Positions 61,906 through 64,000 of a stretch of 64,000 bases of DNA are shown here, in pieces. Location: positions 38,318 through 102,317 of the forward strand of contig CACMQH010000002.1 in assembly GCA_902615805.1 (NCBI GenBank), written 5' to 3'. Positions within the stretch are counted from its first letter, which is position 1. The number at the start of each line of letters is the position of its first letter. The notes beneath the pieces are model-generated. The model made no database searches. It was given only the letters and a program-made list of their open reading frames with translations, and was not told the DNA's origin. Source of the DNA: Rhodospirillaceae bacterium. Lineage in GTDB: Bacteria; Pseudomonadota; Alphaproteobacteria; TMED109. A program made the position numbers and the translations under genes.

Positions 61906-64000
61906 ATGCTTGGTAAAACAAAATACATTAATAGAGAGTTGTCTTGGTTAGAGTTCAACCAAAGAGTTCTAGAAGAAGCAGAGAACTCAAAAATACCTTT
62001 GGGAGAACGCTTGAATTTCCTATCTATTTCTGGATCAAATTTAGATGAGTTTTTTATGGTAAGAGTTGCAGGTCTCAAAGGTCAAGTTGATAGTGAAGTT
62101 TTAATAGAAACTATTGATGGGCTTATGCCAGAACAAGTTTTACATGAAGTAATAAAAAAATCAAAATTAATAAAAAAAAAGCAAAATGAATGCTGGGAAA
62201 CTATTTTAAAAGAATTAAGTAAAAATGGAATTAAAGTATGTGAGACTAAGCAACTAAATGTGACTGAAAAAAGATGGTTGAAGACTTATTTTGTAGAGGA
62301 AATTTTTCCCTTATTAACTCCAGTAGCAATAGATCCTGCACATCCTTTTCCTTTCGTGCCTAATTTGGGTTTAAGCATTGTATTAAAGTTAAAAAACAAA
62401 AAGTCTAAAAATATAATTCGAGTAGTGATTCCTTTTCCAAAAGGACTTAAAAAGTTTATAAAAGTTAATAATATTAATAAATTTATTCCAACTGATAAAA
62501 TTATAACTTTCTTTATTGATCAATTATTTCCAAAATACACTTTCATTTCTTATGGTGCCTTTAGATTAATTAGGGATAGTGACATAGAGTTTAGTGATGA
62601 AGCTGAAGACTTGGTAACGACATTTGAAAATCAGCTAAGAAAGAGAAGATATGGAAGAGAAGTTATTTTGGAAATGACGAAGTCAATTCCAGAGGATTTA
62701 AAAAATATGATCATCAATTCACTTGATATTAATAGAGATAATATAATTTATGGTGAACATATTCTTGATATAAGTTCAGCAAATCAAATTACCTCATCAG
62801 TTAACAAAGAACATAGATGGAAAAATTTTAAACCAAGATTCCCTGAAAGAATTAAGGATGCTAATGATAACTGCTTTGCAGCCATTAGATACAAAGATAT
62901 GATAATACATCATCCTTATGAAAGCTTTGATGTAGTAGTTAAATTTTTAAGACAAGCTGCTAAAGATAAAAAAGTTCTAGTAATAAAACAAACTATATAC
63001 AGAACAGCTAAGGAAAATAATGAAATAATTGAAGCTCTAGTAGAAGCAGCAGAGGAAGGTAAATCAGTAACTGCCCTATTAGAAATTAAGGCAAGATTTG
63101 ATGAAGAACTGAATATTAAGGTTTCTAGATACCTAAAGAGGTATGGAGTACAAGTGGTATACGGATCAATAAATTTAAAAACTCATGCTAAAATTTCTCT
63201 TGTTGTTCGTAGAGAAAGAAAAGGATTAAATACATATGTTCATTTTGGAACAGGAAATTACCACATCAATACTGCTAAAGTTTATACGGATTTATCATTA
63301 TTTACTTGCAACAAAGAATTAGCTGAAGATGCTCAACAATTTTTTAATATGGCTACTGGTTATGCCTCGCCTTCAAGGTGGAGACATCTAAGTGTTGCTC
63401 CAGATAATTTGCGAAATGATATTCTTAAACTTATAGATAATGAAATTAGTAACAAGTTAAAGGGTAAAAAGTCAGAAATTTGGTTTAAATGTAATTCTTT
63501 AATAGATGAAGAAGTAATCAATAAGTTGTACAAGGCCAGTCAGATGGGAGTTAAAATAGAATTAATCGTCAGAGGAGTGTGTTGTCTGAGGCCACAAATA
63601 AAAGGTTTATCTGAAAATATTAGTGTTAGAAGTATAGTAGGTAGGTTTTTAGAGCATTCCAGAATTTATTGTTTTAGTAATGGTCATAGATTGCCATCAT
63701 CTAGGGCAAAGATATTTATTTCATCTGCAGATATAATGCCTAGAAATTTTGATAGACGTTATGAGGTAATGGTTCCAATATTAAATCAGACCGTACATAA
63801 GCAAATTTTAAATCAAATTATGGTTGCCAACCTTAAAGATAATACACAAGCCTGGGAAATGAAATCATCTGGTGAATATAGTAGAATAAAAGAAAGTAAA
63901 TCACCTATCTCAGCACATAACTATTTTATGTCTAACCCTAGCCTATCTGGTAGAGGAAAGGCTATAAAAATTAAAAAACCCAAAAACTTAGTATTTAAAA
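61906..64000 (+). CDS. ppk1: Polyphosphate kinase 1 (runs off the window end)
   Basis: Reversibly makes polyphosphate from ATP. The frame from ATG 61906 is open to the end of the window, 698 codons. It has the N-terminal INRELSWLEFNQRVLEEA, SGSNLDEFFMVRVAGLKGQV and HPYESFDVVVKFLRQAA. The autophosphorylated histidine is His427 in NLKTHAKISLV, and the second conserved histidine is His584 in FLEHSRIYCFSNG. Known enzymes are about 690-740 aa, so the missing part is short. It follows hda by 53 bp, standard for alphaproteobacteria. Confidence 0.96.
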   Translation, partial: MLGKTKYINRELSWLEFNQRVLEEAENSKIPLGERLNFLSISGSNLDEFFMVRVAGLKGQVDSEVLIETIDGLMPEQVLHEVIKKSKLIKKKQNECWETILKELSKNGIKVCETKQLNVTEKRWLKTYFVEEIFPLLTPVAIDPAHPFPFVPNLGLSIVLKLKNKKSKNIIRVVIPFPKGLKKFIKVNNINKFIPTDKIITFFIDQLFPKYTFISYGAFRLIRDSDIEFSDEAEDLVTTFENQLRKRRYGREVILEMTKSIPEDLKNMIINSLDINRDNIIYGEHILDISSANQITSSVNKEHRWKNFKPRFPERIKDANDNCFAAIRYKDMIIHHPYESFDVVVKFLRQAAKDKKVLVIKQTIYRTAKENNEIIEALVEAAEEGKSVTALLEIKARFDEELNIKVSRYLKRYGVQVVYGSINLKTHAKISLVVRRERKGLNTYVHFGTGNYHINTAKVYTDLSLFTCNKELAEDAQQFFNMATGYASPSRWRHLSVAPDNLRNDILKLIDNEISNKLKGKKSEIWFKCNSLIDEEVINKLYKASQMGVKIELIVRGVCCLRPQIKGLSENISVRSIVGRFLEHSRIYCFSNGHRLPSSRAKIFISSADIMPRNFDRRYEVMVPILNQTVHKQILNQIMVANLKDNTQAWEMKSSGEYSRIKESKSPISAHNYFMSNPSLSGRGKAIKIKKPKNLVFK

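Noticed and set aside
61824..62078. Reverse-strand 84-codon frame at the start of ppk1
   Set aside because: It is antisense to the conserved ppk1 N-terminus.
1..64000. CRISPR arrays, rRNA genes, insertion sequences
   Set aside because: No regularly spaced repeats, ribosomal RNA sequence or transposase coding region was seen.

Overview
The window is a dense, very AT-rich piece of a bacterial chromosome that reads as a streamlined marine-type alphaproteobacterium. The evidence is a GcrA cell-cycle regulator next to a PopZ-like polar protein, an IalB-family protein beside rlmN-argG, the order murA / DUF2948 / hisD / UPF0262 / infA / maf, short-form HisG, the rpsF-rpsR-rplI-dnaB-alr-cvpA-purF run and the surA-lptD-lptG-lptF-pepA run. 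Intergenic gaps are mostly a few bases, many genes overlap, and several slots normally filled in these alphaproteobacterial clusters are empty (pdxA, yicC, radA, purN, holC). Family-level placement (SAR11/HIMB59-like versus another AT-rich clade) cannot be settled from this window.

Layout. 1-9.5 kb: a partial oxidoreductase, IalB, rlmN, argG, YggT, the ammonium channel amtB, three small membrane proteins (two of them paralogous), peptide deformylase, an epoxide-hydrolase-like protein, an SDR, popZ and gcrA. 9.5-22.7 kb: an MsbA-like ABC exporter, a phosphatase, then a long forward housekeeping series: dcd, murA, hisG, hisD, infA, maf, rlmE, guaB, rsmB, guaA. 22.7-26.8 kb: an accessory region anchored at the 3' end of guaA. 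26.8-35.3 kb: metabolic genes, including an AcuI-like reductase, an unusual soluble fumarate-reductase-like flavoprotein/Fe-S pair and a fluoroacetate-dehalogenase-type hydrolase with all expected active-site residues. 35.3-49.6 kb: YfgM-like/BamB/Der, purF-cvpA-alr-dnaB-rplI-rpsR-rpsF (reverse) and fabD-fabG-acpP-fabF-mltG-gmk (forward). 49.6-64 kb: rsmA, surA, lptD, lptG, lptF (reverse), pepA, ndk, purM (reverse), DUF2066, a PerM-type permease, hda and ppk1 running off the end.

The most unusual part is the guaA-anchored region. The last 12 bases of guaA (coding E-W-E-stop) recur exactly at 24115 and 25393, cutting the DNA into two cassettes of about 1.3-1.4 kb. One carries a single DUF616 glycosyltransferase-like gene. 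The other carries a two-gene unit behind a near-consensus Fur box. Beyond the last copy lie a GNAT gene and what looks like the N-terminal stub of a tyrosine integrase. A decayed tRNA-Met-like 3' part lies just inside the first cassette. A repeated 9-mer (ATTCAAAGT) near both ends could be an integrase arm site. I read this as a nested or tandem integration hotspot holding very small, integrase-less cassettes.

Other points worth attention are a frameshift in mltG at a run of 12 T, a maf gene without a standard start codon, two perfect DnaA boxes in front of dnaB, and convergent genes overlapping at their 3' ends.
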